This document shows, piece after piece, positions 53,044 to 62,081 of a DNA stretch of 64,000 nucleotides (within the stretch, counting starts at the first letter, position 1; each line of letters opens with the position of its first letter). This DNA is from Natronococcus pandeyae. GTDB taxonomy: Archaea; Halobacteriota; Halobacteria; Halobacteriales; Natrialbaceae. The notes beneath the pieces are model-generated. The model made no database searches. It saw only the letters and a program-made list of their open reading frames with translations, and had not been told where the DNA came from. The DNA lies in contig NZ_PHNJ01000001.1 in the NCBI RefSeq assembly GCF_008122205.1, positions 558,001-622,000 on the forward strand. The letters run 5' to 3'. Position numbers and translations under genes: made by a program.

Positions 53044-53850
53044 TCAGATCTCACCTCCGAGATAGGCCTCGATGACGCGTTCGTCCGCCTGTATCTCCTC
53101 GGGAGAGCCACGCGAGAGCACTCTCCCCTGGTGCATGACGATCACCGTCTCGCAGTTGTTCATGATGACGTCCATGTCGTGCTCGACGAGGAGAAACGTG
53201 TATCCCTGCGATCTGAGTTCGTGGATGCGCTCGAGGAGTTTCTTCTCGAGCGTCGGGTTGACGCCGGCCATCGGCTCGTCGAGTAACAACATCTCCGGAT
53301 CCGTCAGGAGCGCCCGGGAGAGTTCGAGAAGTTTTCGCTGGCCACCCGACAGGTTCGCCGCGTCCTCGTGGGCCAGGTGATCGATTTCGAACAGTTCGAG
53401 GGTCTCCCAGACGCGTTCGAGCAGCGCTCGCTCCTGTTCGACGATCGACCGACGAACGCCGGGGACGACTGTGCGCCAGAGCGACTCGCCGAGCTGGTCG
53501 TCGAACGCCAGCAACATGTTCTCGAGCACTGTCATCCCGCTGAGCTCCCGGCTGATCTGGAAGGTTCGTACCAGCCCGCGGTCTACCAGCTGGTAGGGCC
53601 GCAGTCCGGTCACGTCCTCGCCCTCGAAGATCACCCGTCCAGCGTCCGGGTTGTAGACACCGGTGATCAGGTTGAATACCGTCGATTTCCCGGCCCCGTT
53701 CGGGCCGATGAGCCCCGTTATCGTTCCTCGCTCGATCTCGAAACTGGCGCCGTCGACCGCGACGATGCCGCCGAATCGCTTCTCGAGGTTCGAAACGCGA
53801 AGCATGTCGGCCTCCGCTCGCTCCTGCTCACTGACCCCGGCTTCACTCAT
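53044..53850 (-). CDS. livG: Branched-chain amino acid-type ABC ATPase (LivG)
   Basis: A 268-residue HAAT-family ATPase. MLRVSNLEKRFGGIVAVDGA opens the domain, with Walker A GPNGAGKST, signature ANLSGGQRKLLELSRA, Walker B MLLLDEPMAGVNPTLEK and switch LVEHDMDV. The C-terminal IQADERVIEAYLGGE is the LivG-specific end. The start is set at the ATG at 53850; the last 8 bases of livM overlap it. A partner LivF and the periplasmic binding protein are not in this cluster. Confidence 0.93.
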   Translation of the reverse strand: MSEAGVSEQERAEADMLRVSNLEKRFGGIVAVDGASFEIERGTITGLIGPNGAGKSTVFNLITGVYNPDAGRVIFEGEDVTGLRPYQLVDRGLVRTFQISRELSGMTVLENMLLAFDDQLGESLWRTVVPGVRRSIVEQERALLERVWETLELFEIDHLAHEDAANLSGGQRKLLELSRALLTDPEMLLLDEPMAGVNPTLEKKLLERIHELRSQGYTFLLVEHDMDVIMNNCETVIVMHQGRVLSRGSPEEIQADERVIEAYLGGEI

Positions 53851-55216
53851 CCGATTCACCTCCCTCTGGGGAAGCGGGGTCACGCTCGCGGGGCGGTCGT
53901 TCCTTCGTCAGGTCGAGGGGCGATGCGGGTTCGTTCCGGTGGCCGAGTATCCCGTCGGGACGATAGATCATCAGTGCGATCAGGACCACACCGAAGAGGA
54001 CGAACCGAAGATTCGGGAGTTCACCTACCGCGTATCCCAGCAGGGGCATCGGATCGAGGTCACCCAGTGCGATCACTCCGTCGTAGACCGTCGGGGGTCG
54101 TGGCAGGTCGAAGGTGGCGTCCACGATGCGCTGGACGAACGGCGGACCCTCGAAGAGCAATCCGGCGAACAGGAGCGCCCCGACGACGCTCCCGGTGTTC
54201 GACCCTGAGCCGCCGATGATCAGCGCGATAAAGATGTAGAACGTAATGATCGGCAGGAACAGGTTCGGATCGACGTATCCCCGTCGGCCCTGCCAGACCA
54301 TGCCTGCCAGACCCATGAACGCACACCCGAGCATGAACACCTTGATCTTCACGCGATCGGTGTTCTTGCCGAGCGACCGTGCGGCGAGTTCGTCCTCCCT
54401 GATAGCTTTCAACACCCTGCCGAACGGGGAGTTGCCGATCCAGGTGATGACGACGAACACGAACGCGACCAGCACCACCAGAACGGCGGTGTACACCCAC
54501 CCCTCGACGACCGACGGACTCAGCTCCAGCGCGTCCCCGATCGCCAGGAACGGCCGTCCGACGAGGGACGGGCCCGCCGTCGGGTCCCCGTCGACGTACA
54601 TGAGTCTCCGCGAAACCGTATTTCGAAGGTTCGGGAAGGACATTCCCTGTCCACCGCCGGTCCCGAGCTCGACGCCGAGTAAATCGAACTCCTGGAGCGC
54701 ACTCGAGTTGTACACCAGCCGGATCACCTCCGCGAACGCCAGGGTGACGATCGCGAAGTAGTCAGCACGGAGACGCAACGCCGGTAGAGCAACCACGAAT
54801 CCGACGAGCGCCGCGGCAGCGAGTCCCGCCAGAACGCCGATCCACAGCGGCAGCCCGAGTCCGGGGAAGGTGGCATCCGGTGCGGCTGTTACCAGCGCCA
54901 TCGTGTATGCACCGACGGCCATGAAGCCGGCGATACCGATGTTGAACAGCCCCGTATAGCCCCAGTGAAGGTTGAGCGCCAGGGCGACCAGCGCAAACGA
55001 CGTCGCCAGCAACGTCACCTGCTGAAGCGTGCTGACGATACCGTTGAAGTCCAGTCCCGCCGCGAGGCCGAGGCCGATAAAGAGGCCGTACACCACGAGT
55101 GTGGCCTTTCCGATGATGACGACGTCGTCGAGCCAGCGGGGACGTGCGTCGGCGTTCAGGAGGAACGCGCCGGGACCGTCGCCCCCGTCCGGCTCGAAGG
55201 GGGTGTCGCGGGTCAT
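53843..55216 (-). CDS. livM: Branched-chain amino acid-type ABC permease (LivM)
   Basis: A 457-residue HAAT permease with about ten helices. FNIGIAGFMAVGAYTMALVT is the LivM-type motif and NSPFGRVLKAIREDELAARS is the cytoplasmic coupling loop. NTGSVVGALLFAGLL follows toward the C-terminus. The N-terminal 35 residues and the acidic tail are extra relative to bacterial LivM. It overlaps livH by 4 nt and livG by 8 nt, so the three genes form an operon. Confidence 0.93.
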   Translation of the reverse strand: MTRDTPFEPDGGDGPGAFLLNADARPRWLDDVVIIGKATLVVYGLFIGLGLAAGLDFNGIVSTLQQVTLLATSFALVALALNLHWGYTGLFNIGIAGFMAVGAYTMALVTAAPDATFPGLGLPLWIGVLAGLAAAALVGFVVALPALRLRADYFAIVTLAFAEVIRLVYNSSALQEFDLLGVELGTGGGQGMSFPNLRNTVSRRLMYVDGDPTAGPSLVGRPFLAIGDALELSPSVVEGWVYTAVLVVLVAFVFVVITWIGNSPFGRVLKAIREDELAARSLGKNTDRVKIKVFMLGCAFMGLAGMVWQGRRGYVDPNLFLPIITFYIFIALIIGGSGSNTGSVVGALLFAGLLFEGPPFVQRIVDATFDLPRPPTVYDGVIALGDLDPMPLLGYAVGELPNLRFVLFGVVLIALMIYRPDGILGHRNEPASPLDLTKERPPRERDPASPEGGESDE

Positions 55217-56319
55217 GCTGTCTCCACCCCCCCGAAGATCCCGGATGGCCTGAAGATGAGAATCATGATCATGAGCGTGAACGCGGCGACCTCCGTCAGG
55301 TCTCCCGGAATCCACACCAGCGAGACGTTCGTCGCCAGCCCGATGATCAATCCGCCGGCGATTGCGCCGTAGATCGATCCGATGCCGCCGAGGATGACCG
55401 CCGAGAAGATCAACAGGAGGAGGAACCACCCGGTGTTGAAGCTGAGCGTCTCCGTCTCGAGGACGATCAGATAGCCGGCCACTCCGGTCAGTCCCGCACC
55501 GATGATCCAGGTCATCAGGATCACTCGCTCGGTCGGAATTCCGGTGATGAGCGCGAGATCACGGTTGTCGGCCATCGCCCGCATGGCTTTTCCGAGCTTC
55601 GTGTACTGCAACAGAAGGTGGAGCGCGATCATCAGTGCGACCCCGATCACGACGAGACTCGACTGATGGACGTTCAGCGAATCGGTCCAGAAGAAGAGTT
55701 CGTGATCGACCGTCGGTGAACTCCTGGTTACGCCGCGTGTCTGTTCGCCGTAGAAGAACACGATCACGTACCGGAGCGCCAGCGCGACCCCGATGCTCGC
55801 GATCAACAACGGTATCCCGCCAGCATTTCGCATGCGCCTGTACACTACTCGATCGATCGCCAGCGCCACGAGGATCGTCGCGACTGCCGCGACGATCAAT
55901 CCGATGATGATCGCAAGCGGCGCCCCGAACAGGTGCATGTCGAGCTCGCGGGCGGAGGTCCCACGATCGGCGTTCAGGAGGATCGTCGAGCCGAACTCGG
56001 CGACTCCGATTCCCCCGACGACGTAGGCAGCGGTCCACCCCGTGAACGCACCGGTCGTGACGAGATCACCCTGCGAAAAGTTCGCAAACTTGAGAATCGC
56101 GTAGGTCATCGACAGACCGACGGCGGCGAGCGCGATGATTAGCCCGTCGACCAGCCCTCGCCAGAGGAACAGCGAGAGCGTGCCGAACCGAAGGTCACCG
56201 ATGACTACTCGACGAACGAGGTCGACCACCAGGACGCCCAGGCCCGCTAAAAGCAACACCCCGAACCACTGTTCCAGAGTCACCTTCGAGAGGTGACTTC
56301 GGCCGTCTGCAAACGCCAT
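55213..56319 (-). CDS. livH: Branched-chain amino acid-type ABC permease (LivH)
   Basis: A 368-residue HAAT permease. LSMTYAILKFANFSQGDLVTTGAF matches the LivH-type helix, and KLGKAMRAMADNRDLALITG is the coupling loop. LETETLSFNTGWFLLLLIF and ILGGIGSIYGAIAGGLIIG follow. The ATG at 56319 is the first codon of the operon. An AACTATTTCTATG on the minus strand (about 56340-56352) may be its TATA element. The transported substrate could be amino acids, urea or amides; not decided by sequence. Confidence 0.93.
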   Translation of the reverse strand: MAFADGRSHLSKVTLEQWFGVLLLAGLGVLVVDLVRRVVIGDLRFGTLSLFLWRGLVDGLIIALAAVGLSMTYAILKFANFSQGDLVTTGAFTGWTAAYVVGGIGVAEFGSTILLNADRGTSARELDMHLFGAPLAIIIGLIVAAVATILVALAIDRVVYRRMRNAGGIPLLIASIGVALALRYVIVFFYGEQTRGVTRSSPTVDHELFFWTDSLNVHQSSLVVIGVALMIALHLLLQYTKLGKAMRAMADNRDLALITGIPTERVILMTWIIGAGLTGVAGYLIVLETETLSFNTGWFLLLLIFSAVILGGIGSIYGAIAGGLIIGLATNVSLVWIPGDLTEVAAFTLMIMILIFRPSGIFGGVETA

Positions 56320-56695
56320 GATGTTAGTTAGCTTGCAGCATAGAAATAGTTCGTCTAGGAGCTGATGACAGACAACTGTCCCTGGACCCAACGTGGCCAT
56401 CGAATATCGAAGGCGACCGTCGAGCGACCCTAACACGCCGGCTTTCAGTTCGAGTTGCGATCTGGCTCGCTCTCATCTGCTGGGCGGATCAAAACGGTGA
56501 GGCACGGAACGATCAGCAGTTCGTGTGCACCCGGTGACTCCCCTGTATCGTCTGCACACCAGTCAGTGGCCGCCAGAATAGCAGTAGATAGCGCTTTCCA
56601 GTCTCGCACTGTCAACTGAGGTGTTCCTCGATAACGTCACTCTCGATATAGCGGGGCACAACCGCTCTCCAGGGAGGAGGAACGGAGGAGAAACC
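56320..56695. other. Intergenic region between livH and alpha/beta hydrolase
   Basis: About 375 nt hold no supportable gene. The left part carries the livH promoter on the minus strand. The right part precedes the hydrolase; TCGATATAGC at about 56643-56652 could be its TATA, 43-53 nt before the ATG, and GGAGGAAC just upstream of the start may be a ribosome-binding sequence. No repeat was noticed. Confidence 0.4.
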
Positions 56696-57565
56696 ATGGC
56701 CGAAGCAACATCACCGGACGAAGGAACGGACGTAGAAACGGTCACCTCTGCGGACGGGACGGAAATCGCGTTCGAACGGACAGGGAGCGGGCCACCGCTC
56801 GTGCTCGTTCCCGGGGGCGCCATCGATCGCTCGGGATGGTGGGAACTCGCCGACGTTCGTCCCGCCCTCGCGGAACACTGTACGGTCTACGCGATCGATC
56901 GTCGTGGCCGCGGCGAAAGCGGCGATGCCGACGAGTACGGGCTGGAACGGGAGGCCGAGGACGTGGCCGCAGTCGTCGATTCGATCGACGATCCGGCGAC
57001 GGTCTTCGGACATTCGTTCGGGGGGCTCTGTGCGCTGGAGGCGTCCCTACGAACCGACGCTCTTCGCGGACTCATCCTGTACGAACCCGGAGGCAACCTC
57101 ATCCTGCACGAACCCGGCGTCGGAGTCGGCAACGAACCCGACTTCGGAGCGATGTTCAGCGAGATAGAGCCGCTGCTGGCCGACGGTGAGAACGAGCAGG
57201 CGCTCCTCTCGCTACTGGACGTCGTAGAGTTTCCGTCGGCGCACGTCGATGCCGCTCGAGCGGCGCCGCACTGGCAGGGGAAAGTTGACGCGGCCCAGAC
57301 GATGCTCCGCGAAGGACAAGCGCTCCTCGAGTACGAGTTCGATGCCGAGCGATTCGCAGGGATGACCACGCCAACCCTGTTGGTAGCCGGCGGCGAGAGC
57401 CCCCAGTGGTTCACAGACGGGACGGAAGCGCTCGACGACGCGCTCCCGAACAGCCGGATCGCTACCATCGATGGGGCAAAACACTTCGCGATGGTCAGCG
57501 AGCCGGACCGCTTCGTCGAGGAGGTGCTCGCGTTCGTCCAGGACTCGAGCTATAGTAGCCACTGA
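56696..57565 (+). CDS. Alpha/beta hydrolase
   Basis: A 289-residue alpha/beta-fold hydrolase. The oxyanion region is VLVPGGAIDRSGWWE, the nucleophile elbow FGHSFGGLCALEA contains Ser, the acid is likely in LVAGGESPQWFTDGTEALDD, and the C-terminal His is in GAKHFAMVSEPDRF. Length and motifs fit esterases or haloperoxidase-like hydrolases. The ATG at 56696 follows GGAG-type sequence; an in-frame start 25 codons upstream has no conserved sequence. The substrate is unknown. Confidence 0.87.
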   Translation: MAEATSPDEGTDVETVTSADGTEIAFERTGSGPPLVLVPGGAIDRSGWWELADVRPALAEHCTVYAIDRRGRGESGDADEYGLEREAEDVAAVVDSIDDPATVFGHSFGGLCALEASLRTDALRGLILYEPGGNLILHEPGVGVGNEPDFGAMFSEIEPLLADGENEQALLSLLDVVEFPSAHVDAARAAPHWQGKVDAAQTMLREGQALLEYEFDAERFAGMTTPTLLVAGGESPQWFTDGTEALDDALPNSRIATIDGAKHFAMVSEPDRFVEEVLAFVQDSSYSSH

Positions 57566-57645
57566 ACGTCAGTGCGCACCCGATCGCGCGACGGGAACGC
57601 GGCTCGGAGCGAGCGCGGTTCGGAACGAGCGCGGTTCGGAACGAA

Positions 57646-57873
57646 CGAAGTGAGTGAGAACCGCGGACCGCGAACGGGGAGGAACGACCCGTGAGCACGA
57701 AGTGAGTGAGAACCGCGGACCGCGAACGGGGAGGAACGACCCGTGAGCACGAAGTGAGTGAGAACCGCGGACCGCGAACGGGGAGGAACGACCCGTGAGC
57801 ACGAAGTGAGTGAGAACCGCGGACCGCGAACGGGGAGGAACGACCCGTGAGCGACGTAAGCGAGAACCGCGGA
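57646..57873. repeat. Tandem 52-bp repeat, four full copies
   Basis: Units start at 57646, 57698, 57750 and 57802 with a period of exactly 52 bp, followed by a decayed fifth copy to 57873. Each begins CGAAGTGAGTGAGAACCGCG and ends ACGACCCGTGAGCA. The first copy grows out of shorter GAGCGCGGTTCGGAAC repeats at 57608-57644. The copies look identical as read, implying recent amplification. All open frames through it are artefacts; 57566-58095 holds no supportable protein gene. Confidence 0.88.
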
Positions 57874-58095
57874 CAGTGCGATCGGTGTGCAAACAGTTTC
57901 AGTTGTTACTATAACGATCGGGCCTCGTTTTCGGCGTTCGTTCGATCTGCACACCGAGCGAGCGGCTGATTGGCGAAGTCAACGAGAAACGACCAGGATC
58001 GTCTTGCTGCATCCAGGATTCGAACCGCGAGGACGCTCGTTCCCTGAGGTCGAATCCGCCAAATGGTTTATTTCACGCCCATAAATGATTAAAAA

Positions 58096-58168
58096 TAGTC
58101 CCGGGCGGATTCGAACCGCCGTCAGCGGCTCCAAAGGCCGCTATGATTGGCCACTACACCACGGGACT
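58096..58168 (-). tRNA. tRNA-Gln (anticodon TTG)
   Basis: The minus strand folds as a cloverleaf: acceptor AGTCCCG pairs with CGGGACT, the D arm is in TGGTGTAGTGGCCAATCATA, the anticodon arm is GCGGC-CTTTGGA-GCCGC with TTG as anticodon, and the T arm is GGCGG-TTCGAAT-CCGCC. The discriminator is A. No intron is seen and the CCA end is not encoded. A T-rich TATTTTTAAT follows the 3' end (lower coordinates) and probably terminates it. Confidence 0.96.
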
Positions 58169-58201
58169 TCGTCCGCAGATGCGAGTTATCTGCGTGTCGG
58201 C

Positions 58202-58938
58202 TTATGAGTTATTGTTTGTCCTGCTCGGAGAAACGTCGATCGATCCGATTTCGGCTAACCGGTGACAACTCCGACAAAGACTGATAAGATTGTCCACTGT
58301 GTGGGCTCGTTGTGGGTTCTCAAATTCACGAACGGGTGTGATGTGGTGAACGTCCGGTTCGCGTCCCATCTCATCGCACGATATTCCACAGTTTTGGCAT
58401 CGATACTCGTCTCGTTCCAGCACCTGCTGTCGTATTTTGTACCACTTCCCTCTGTAGACATTCTCGGCGACGGTCTCTGGTTCCGATAATGAGAGGGCGT
58501 GACAGTTATGACTGCAAAACCGGACGGGTATCTGTCCGCTCTCGATTGAAGGACGTCTATGATCCGCCCACAGAATTCGCAGACTTTTTTCGTCCGTTCG
58601 ATATCGTGTACTTCGTAGTACGGAACGCCGAGGAATTCATCGCTCTCTTCGACGCACGTCGAACAGTATATCCCTTCTTTATCTGATGGATAATACTCGA
58701 ACTCCGCATCACATCGCTTGCACTCCGCCGCTTCCTTTTTATTTCTCCAATTGCCGTTGTGTTTCCCTGCGTTCGGATTACAATTCTCGCAAAATTTTCG
58801 TCTCGCTTTGGGATCATAGAACTCCGTCTTACAACCAGCGCATGTGCGATTCGGGAGCGGTTTTCCGTGAACCTTCGTATGGTGTTGCCGCATTCCCCGT
58901 TCCGTGGATAGAATTTTCTCGCACGTTGGACACTCCAT
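58202..58938 (-). pseudogene. Zinc-finger HNH endonuclease gene, frameshifted
   Basis: From the ATG at 58938 the frame encodes MECPTCEKILSTERGMRQHH (C2H2-like finger), two further paired-Cys blocks and KKVCEFCGRIIDV. It then runs out of phase near 58535-58560. Shifting one frame restores RFCSHNCHALSLSEPETVAE and the HNH domain RDEYRCQNCGISCDEMGREP, DVHHITPV, LCRSCHRL, ending at 58202. A single indel therefore splits an otherwise complete HNH nuclease. Codons such as AAA, GAA and ATA are far commoner than in neighbouring genes, suggesting acquisition. It sits beside the tRNA-Gln, a common insertion site. A sequencing error is the alternative. Confidence 0.75.
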
Positions 58939-59083
58939 GTGGACTTTCGCCGTATTATCCGATTTAAATTCGAGGTAGCGAGAAAAAAGATGACTAAGAC
59001 CCTGATTTACGCGACACACTCGTTAATTTGAAACGAGATCCACAAAACAGAGGCTGAGAATATCCGTCGGTCGCTATAGCCAA

Positions 59084-60232
59084 TTAGAGGTAGCCTTCCT
59101 CGGCCAGCCGCTCGATTCCCTCGCGGAGTCGTTCCTCGCTCGCGGCGTAGGAGATCCGGGCGTAGCCCGGCGTTCCGAACGCGCTCCCCGGAACCGTCGC
59201 GACGTGGGCGTCCTCGAGCGCCCCCTCACACCACTCCTGATCGTCGTCGGCCACCGGGAGCATCATGTAGAACGCGCCCTCGGGGACGGCGACGTCGACG
59301 TCGTGTTCCTCGAGCAGGTCGACGACCAGATCGCGGCGCTCGCGGAACGCCTGGACCATCTGGTCGACGGCGGTGTCGGTGTTCTCGAGCGCCTCGATGC
59401 CGGCGTGCTGGACGAAGTTCACGGCCGAGGAGACGGAGTGGCTGTGAAGCTTGCCGGCCTGGTCGATCAGTTCCTCGGGGCCGGCGAAGTAGCCCAGCCG
59501 CCAGCCGGTCATCGAGTAGGCCTTCGAGAAGCCGTTGACCGTGATCGTGCGGTCGGCCATCCCTTCGAGCGTACCCAGACTCGTCGGTTCGACGCCGTAG
59601 GTGATCTCCTTGTAGATCTCGTCGGAGATGACGGTGACGTCGTGTTCGACGGCCAGATCGCGGACGCCCTCGAGCGCCTCGTCGGAGTAGACGGCGCCCG
59701 TCGGGTTCGACGGTGAGTTGACGATCAGCAGGTCGGTCTCGTCGGAGACCGCGGCCTCGAGGTCGTCGAGCGCGGGCTCGAGCTGGAAGTCGGAATCGGA
59801 GAGGTCGACGCGCGTGAGGTCGCCGCCGGCCATCTTGACCATCGCCTCGTAGGAGACCCAGGCGGGGTCGAGCAGGACGACCTCGTCGCCGTCCTGAACG
59901 AGCGCGCTGACGATCTCGTACAGCGCCTGCTTCGCGCCGGGCGTGACGATGATCTCGTCCGTGCTGTGATCGAGACCGTCGTCGGCCAGCTTGTCGGCGA
60001 TCGCCTCGCGAAGTTCGAGGATGCCGGCGGAGGTCGTGTAGCCGGTGTGGCCGGCGTCCATCGCGTCCTTCCCGGCCTGAACGACGTTCTCGGGCGTCGG
60101 GAAGTCGGGTTCGCCGACGGAAAGGTCGACGACGTCGACGCCGTCGTTCTCGAGTTCGGTCGCGAGCGCGGAGATGGCGAGCGTTGCGGACGGTTCGACT
60201 CGGGTTACGCGGTCGGTGAATTCCATCGTCAT
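59084..60232 (-). CDS. Class I/II aminotransferase (aspartate aminotransferase-like)
   Basis: A 382-residue PLP enzyme. DVVDLSVGEPDFPTPENV is the N-terminal substrate loop, and NSPSNPTGAVYSDEAL plus ISDEIYKEITYG carry the conserved Asn and Asp. The PLP lysine is in NGFSKAYSMTGWRLGYFAGP. Residue order fits subgroup I-gamma aspartate/aromatic transaminases. The ATG overlaps the ribH stop (ATGA), with another ATG two codons in. Substrate assumed to be aspartate or aromatic amino acids. Confidence 0.93.
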   Translation of the reverse strand: MTMEFTDRVTRVEPSATLAISALATELENDGVDVVDLSVGEPDFPTPENVVQAGKDAMDAGHTGYTTSAGILELREAIADKLADDGLDHSTDEIIVTPGAKQALYEIVSALVQDGDEVVLLDPAWVSYEAMVKMAGGDLTRVDLSDSDFQLEPALDDLEAAVSDETDLLIVNSPSNPTGAVYSDEALEGVRDLAVEHDVTVISDEIYKEITYGVEPTSLGTLEGMADRTITVNGFSKAYSMTGWRLGYFAGPEELIDQAGKLHSHSVSSAVNFVQHAGIEALENTDTAVDQMVQAFRERRDLVVDLLEEHDVDVAVPEGAFYMMLPVADDDQEWCEGALEDAHVATVPGSAFGTPGYARISYAASEERLREGIERLAEEGYL

Positions 60233-60651
60233 TGTTGTGAATCGGGATCCGGGAGTTCGGCGACGAGATCGAGCGCGCCGTCGACAGCCTTCGCCGCGTT
60301 CTCGACGCGTTCGCGCGCTTCGGCGGCGGACATGCCGGGGCCCGTCACGCCGAGCGTCACGGGAGTGTCACGCTCGAGACTGACGTCGGAGAGCCGCTGT
60401 GCGGCGGCGTCGGTGATCACCTGGTCGTGGTTGGTGTCGCCCGTGATGACCGTGCCGATGACGGCTACCGCATCGACGTCGTCGAGGCGAGCGAGCCGGT
60501 CGGCCGCGAGCGGCGCGTCGTACGCACCGGGGACGTGGACCGTCTCGTACACCTCGGCGCCGGCGTCGTTGGCGGCCTCGAGGGCGACGTCTTCCATCTG
60601 CTCGGTGATCGATCGGTTGAACTCCGCAACCACCAGTCCGAGCGTGGTCAT
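60229..60651 (-). CDS. ribH: 6,7-dimethyl-8-ribityllumazine synthase
   Basis: A 140-residue enzyme joining the pyrimidinedione intermediate with 3,4-dihydroxybutanone 4-phosphate in riboflavin synthesis. LVVAEFNRSITEQMED is the N-terminal substrate loop, VPGAYDAPLAA follows, and the family motif GTVITGDTNHDQVI contains the catalytic His. Length is as expected for archaeal RibH. Its stop overlaps the aminotransferase start, so the two genes are coupled despite unrelated pathways. Confidence 0.94.
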   Translation of the reverse strand: MTTLGLVVAEFNRSITEQMEDVALEAANDAGAEVYETVHVPGAYDAPLAADRLARLDDVDAVAVIGTVITGDTNHDQVITDAAAQRLSDVSLERDTPVTLGVTGPGMSAAEARERVENAAKAVDGALDLVAELPDPDSQQ

Positions 60652-60903
60652 ACGCGAGCCGTAGTCTGGGTGAGTAAAAGAGGTACCGTTCTCGCGTGAC
60701 CGATCCAGTAGCTGATTCCGGTCGCGTGTTGCGATCGATCGTAACCGGAGACGACACGCAGGCACCGAGATCACCACGGAAAGGGCAGGGCTTTCGTAGT
60801 GTTCTCGATTGTGCTCACATTCGAACCGTCGGTTCCAGATAGTGAGCACGATCGTGACGTGAAGTGAGAACCCTTAAACGAGCCCGAAGCGAACGAGCGC
60901 GCA

Positions 60904-62067
60904 ATGACGACGTTACAGACGCCAGGACCGACGCTCGGCGTGGTCGGCGGGGGACAGCTAGGACGGATGCTCGCCGAGGCGGCCGCGCCGCTCGGTGTCG
61001 AGATCGTCGTGCTCGACCCGACGCCGGACTGTCCGGCCGCACCCGTCGCTCGGGACCAGATCGTCGCCGACTTCGACGACGAGGCGGGAATTCGCGAACT
61101 CGCCGCGCGTGCCGACGCCCTCACGTTCGAGATCGAACTGGCCGACCAGGAGGCCCTCGAGCGCGTCAGCGAGGATTCGGGCACGCCGGTCCATCCCAGG
61201 CCGTCGACGCTCCAGACGATCCACGACAAACTCGTCCAGAAACGGGCGCTCGAGGACGCCGGCGTCCCGGTACCGCCGTTCCGGGCGGTCGAGGATGCCG
61301 ACGACGTCCGGGAGGCCATCGACGACTACGGTGCGCCGGTGATGCTCAAGGCTCGGACGGGTGGCTACGACGGGCGCGGAAACGTCCCCGTCGAGTCGGC
61401 CGAGGAGGCCGACGCGGCCCTCGAGTCGGTCGCCGGCCCCGCGATGGTCGAATCGTTCGTCGACTTCGAACGCGAAATTTCGGTGATCGCCGTGAAGGGC
61501 TACGGCGAGACCGCCACGTTCCCCATCGGCGAGAACGTCCACGAGGACGAGATCCTGCGGGAGACGATCGTTCCGGCGGGTTCGGACGCGGCCGCCGAAG
61601 AGCGTGCCCGCGAAGTTGCGAGGGACGTGCTCGAGGTGATGGACGGTCGCGGGGTCTACGGCATCGAACTCTTCGAAACGAGTGATGGAGAAATCCTGCT
61701 CAACGAGATCGCACCCCGTCCGCACAATTCGGGCCACTGGACGATCGAGGGCGCCCACAGCTCCCAGTTCGAACAGCACGTCCGGGCGGTTCTCGGGTGG
61801 CCGCTCGCCTCGACGGAGCTCCGATCGCCGACGGTGTCGGTGAACCTGCTCGGCGACGTCGACGACTCCCAGGATGCCGAGATGCGGAACGTCGAGCGGA
61901 TCCTCGAGACGCCCGCCGCTCACCTCCACTGGTACGGCAAGCGCCAGGTGCGTCCCCTGCGGAAGATGGGTCACGTGACGCTGTCCGCGCGGGACGACGA
62001 GACGACTGAGGAGTTGCTCGAGACCGCACGCGCCCTCGAGAACTCCGTCACCTTCACCTCGGAGTGA
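60904..62067 (+). CDS. purK: 5-(carboxyamino)imidazole ribonucleotide synthase
   Basis: A 387-residue ATP-grasp enzyme carboxylating aminoimidazole ribonucleotide with bicarbonate and ATP. LGVVGGGQLGRMLAEAAAPL is the N-terminal motif, MLKARTGGYDGRGNVPVES is the ATP-grasp loop, and LLNEIAPRPHNSGHWTIEGA the C-terminal substrate block. A CCCTTAAACG block 25-34 nt upstream and the ATG at 60904 suggest a leaderless start. purE follows after 14 nt or an overlap, depending on its start. Confidence 0.95.
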   Translation: MTTLQTPGPTLGVVGGGQLGRMLAEAAAPLGVEIVVLDPTPDCPAAPVARDQIVADFDDEAGIRELAARADALTFEIELADQEALERVSEDSGTPVHPRPSTLQTIHDKLVQKRALEDAGVPVPPFRAVEDADDVREAIDDYGAPVMLKARTGGYDGRGNVPVESAEEADAALESVAGPAMVESFVDFEREISVIAVKGYGETATFPIGENVHEDEILRETIVPAGSDAAAEERAREVARDVLEVMDGRGVYGIELFETSDGEILLNEIAPRPHNSGHWTIEGAHSSQFEQHVRAVLGWPLASTELRSPTVSVNLLGDVDDSQDAEMRNVERILETPAAHLHWYGKRQVRPLRKMGHVTLSARDDETTEELLETARALENSVTFTSE

Positions 62068-62081
62068 GTCCCACTGAACCC

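Noticed and set aside
57646-57873. CRISPR-like array at the 52-bp repeat
   Set aside because: The units are contiguous with no spacers between them, so this is a simple tandem repeat.
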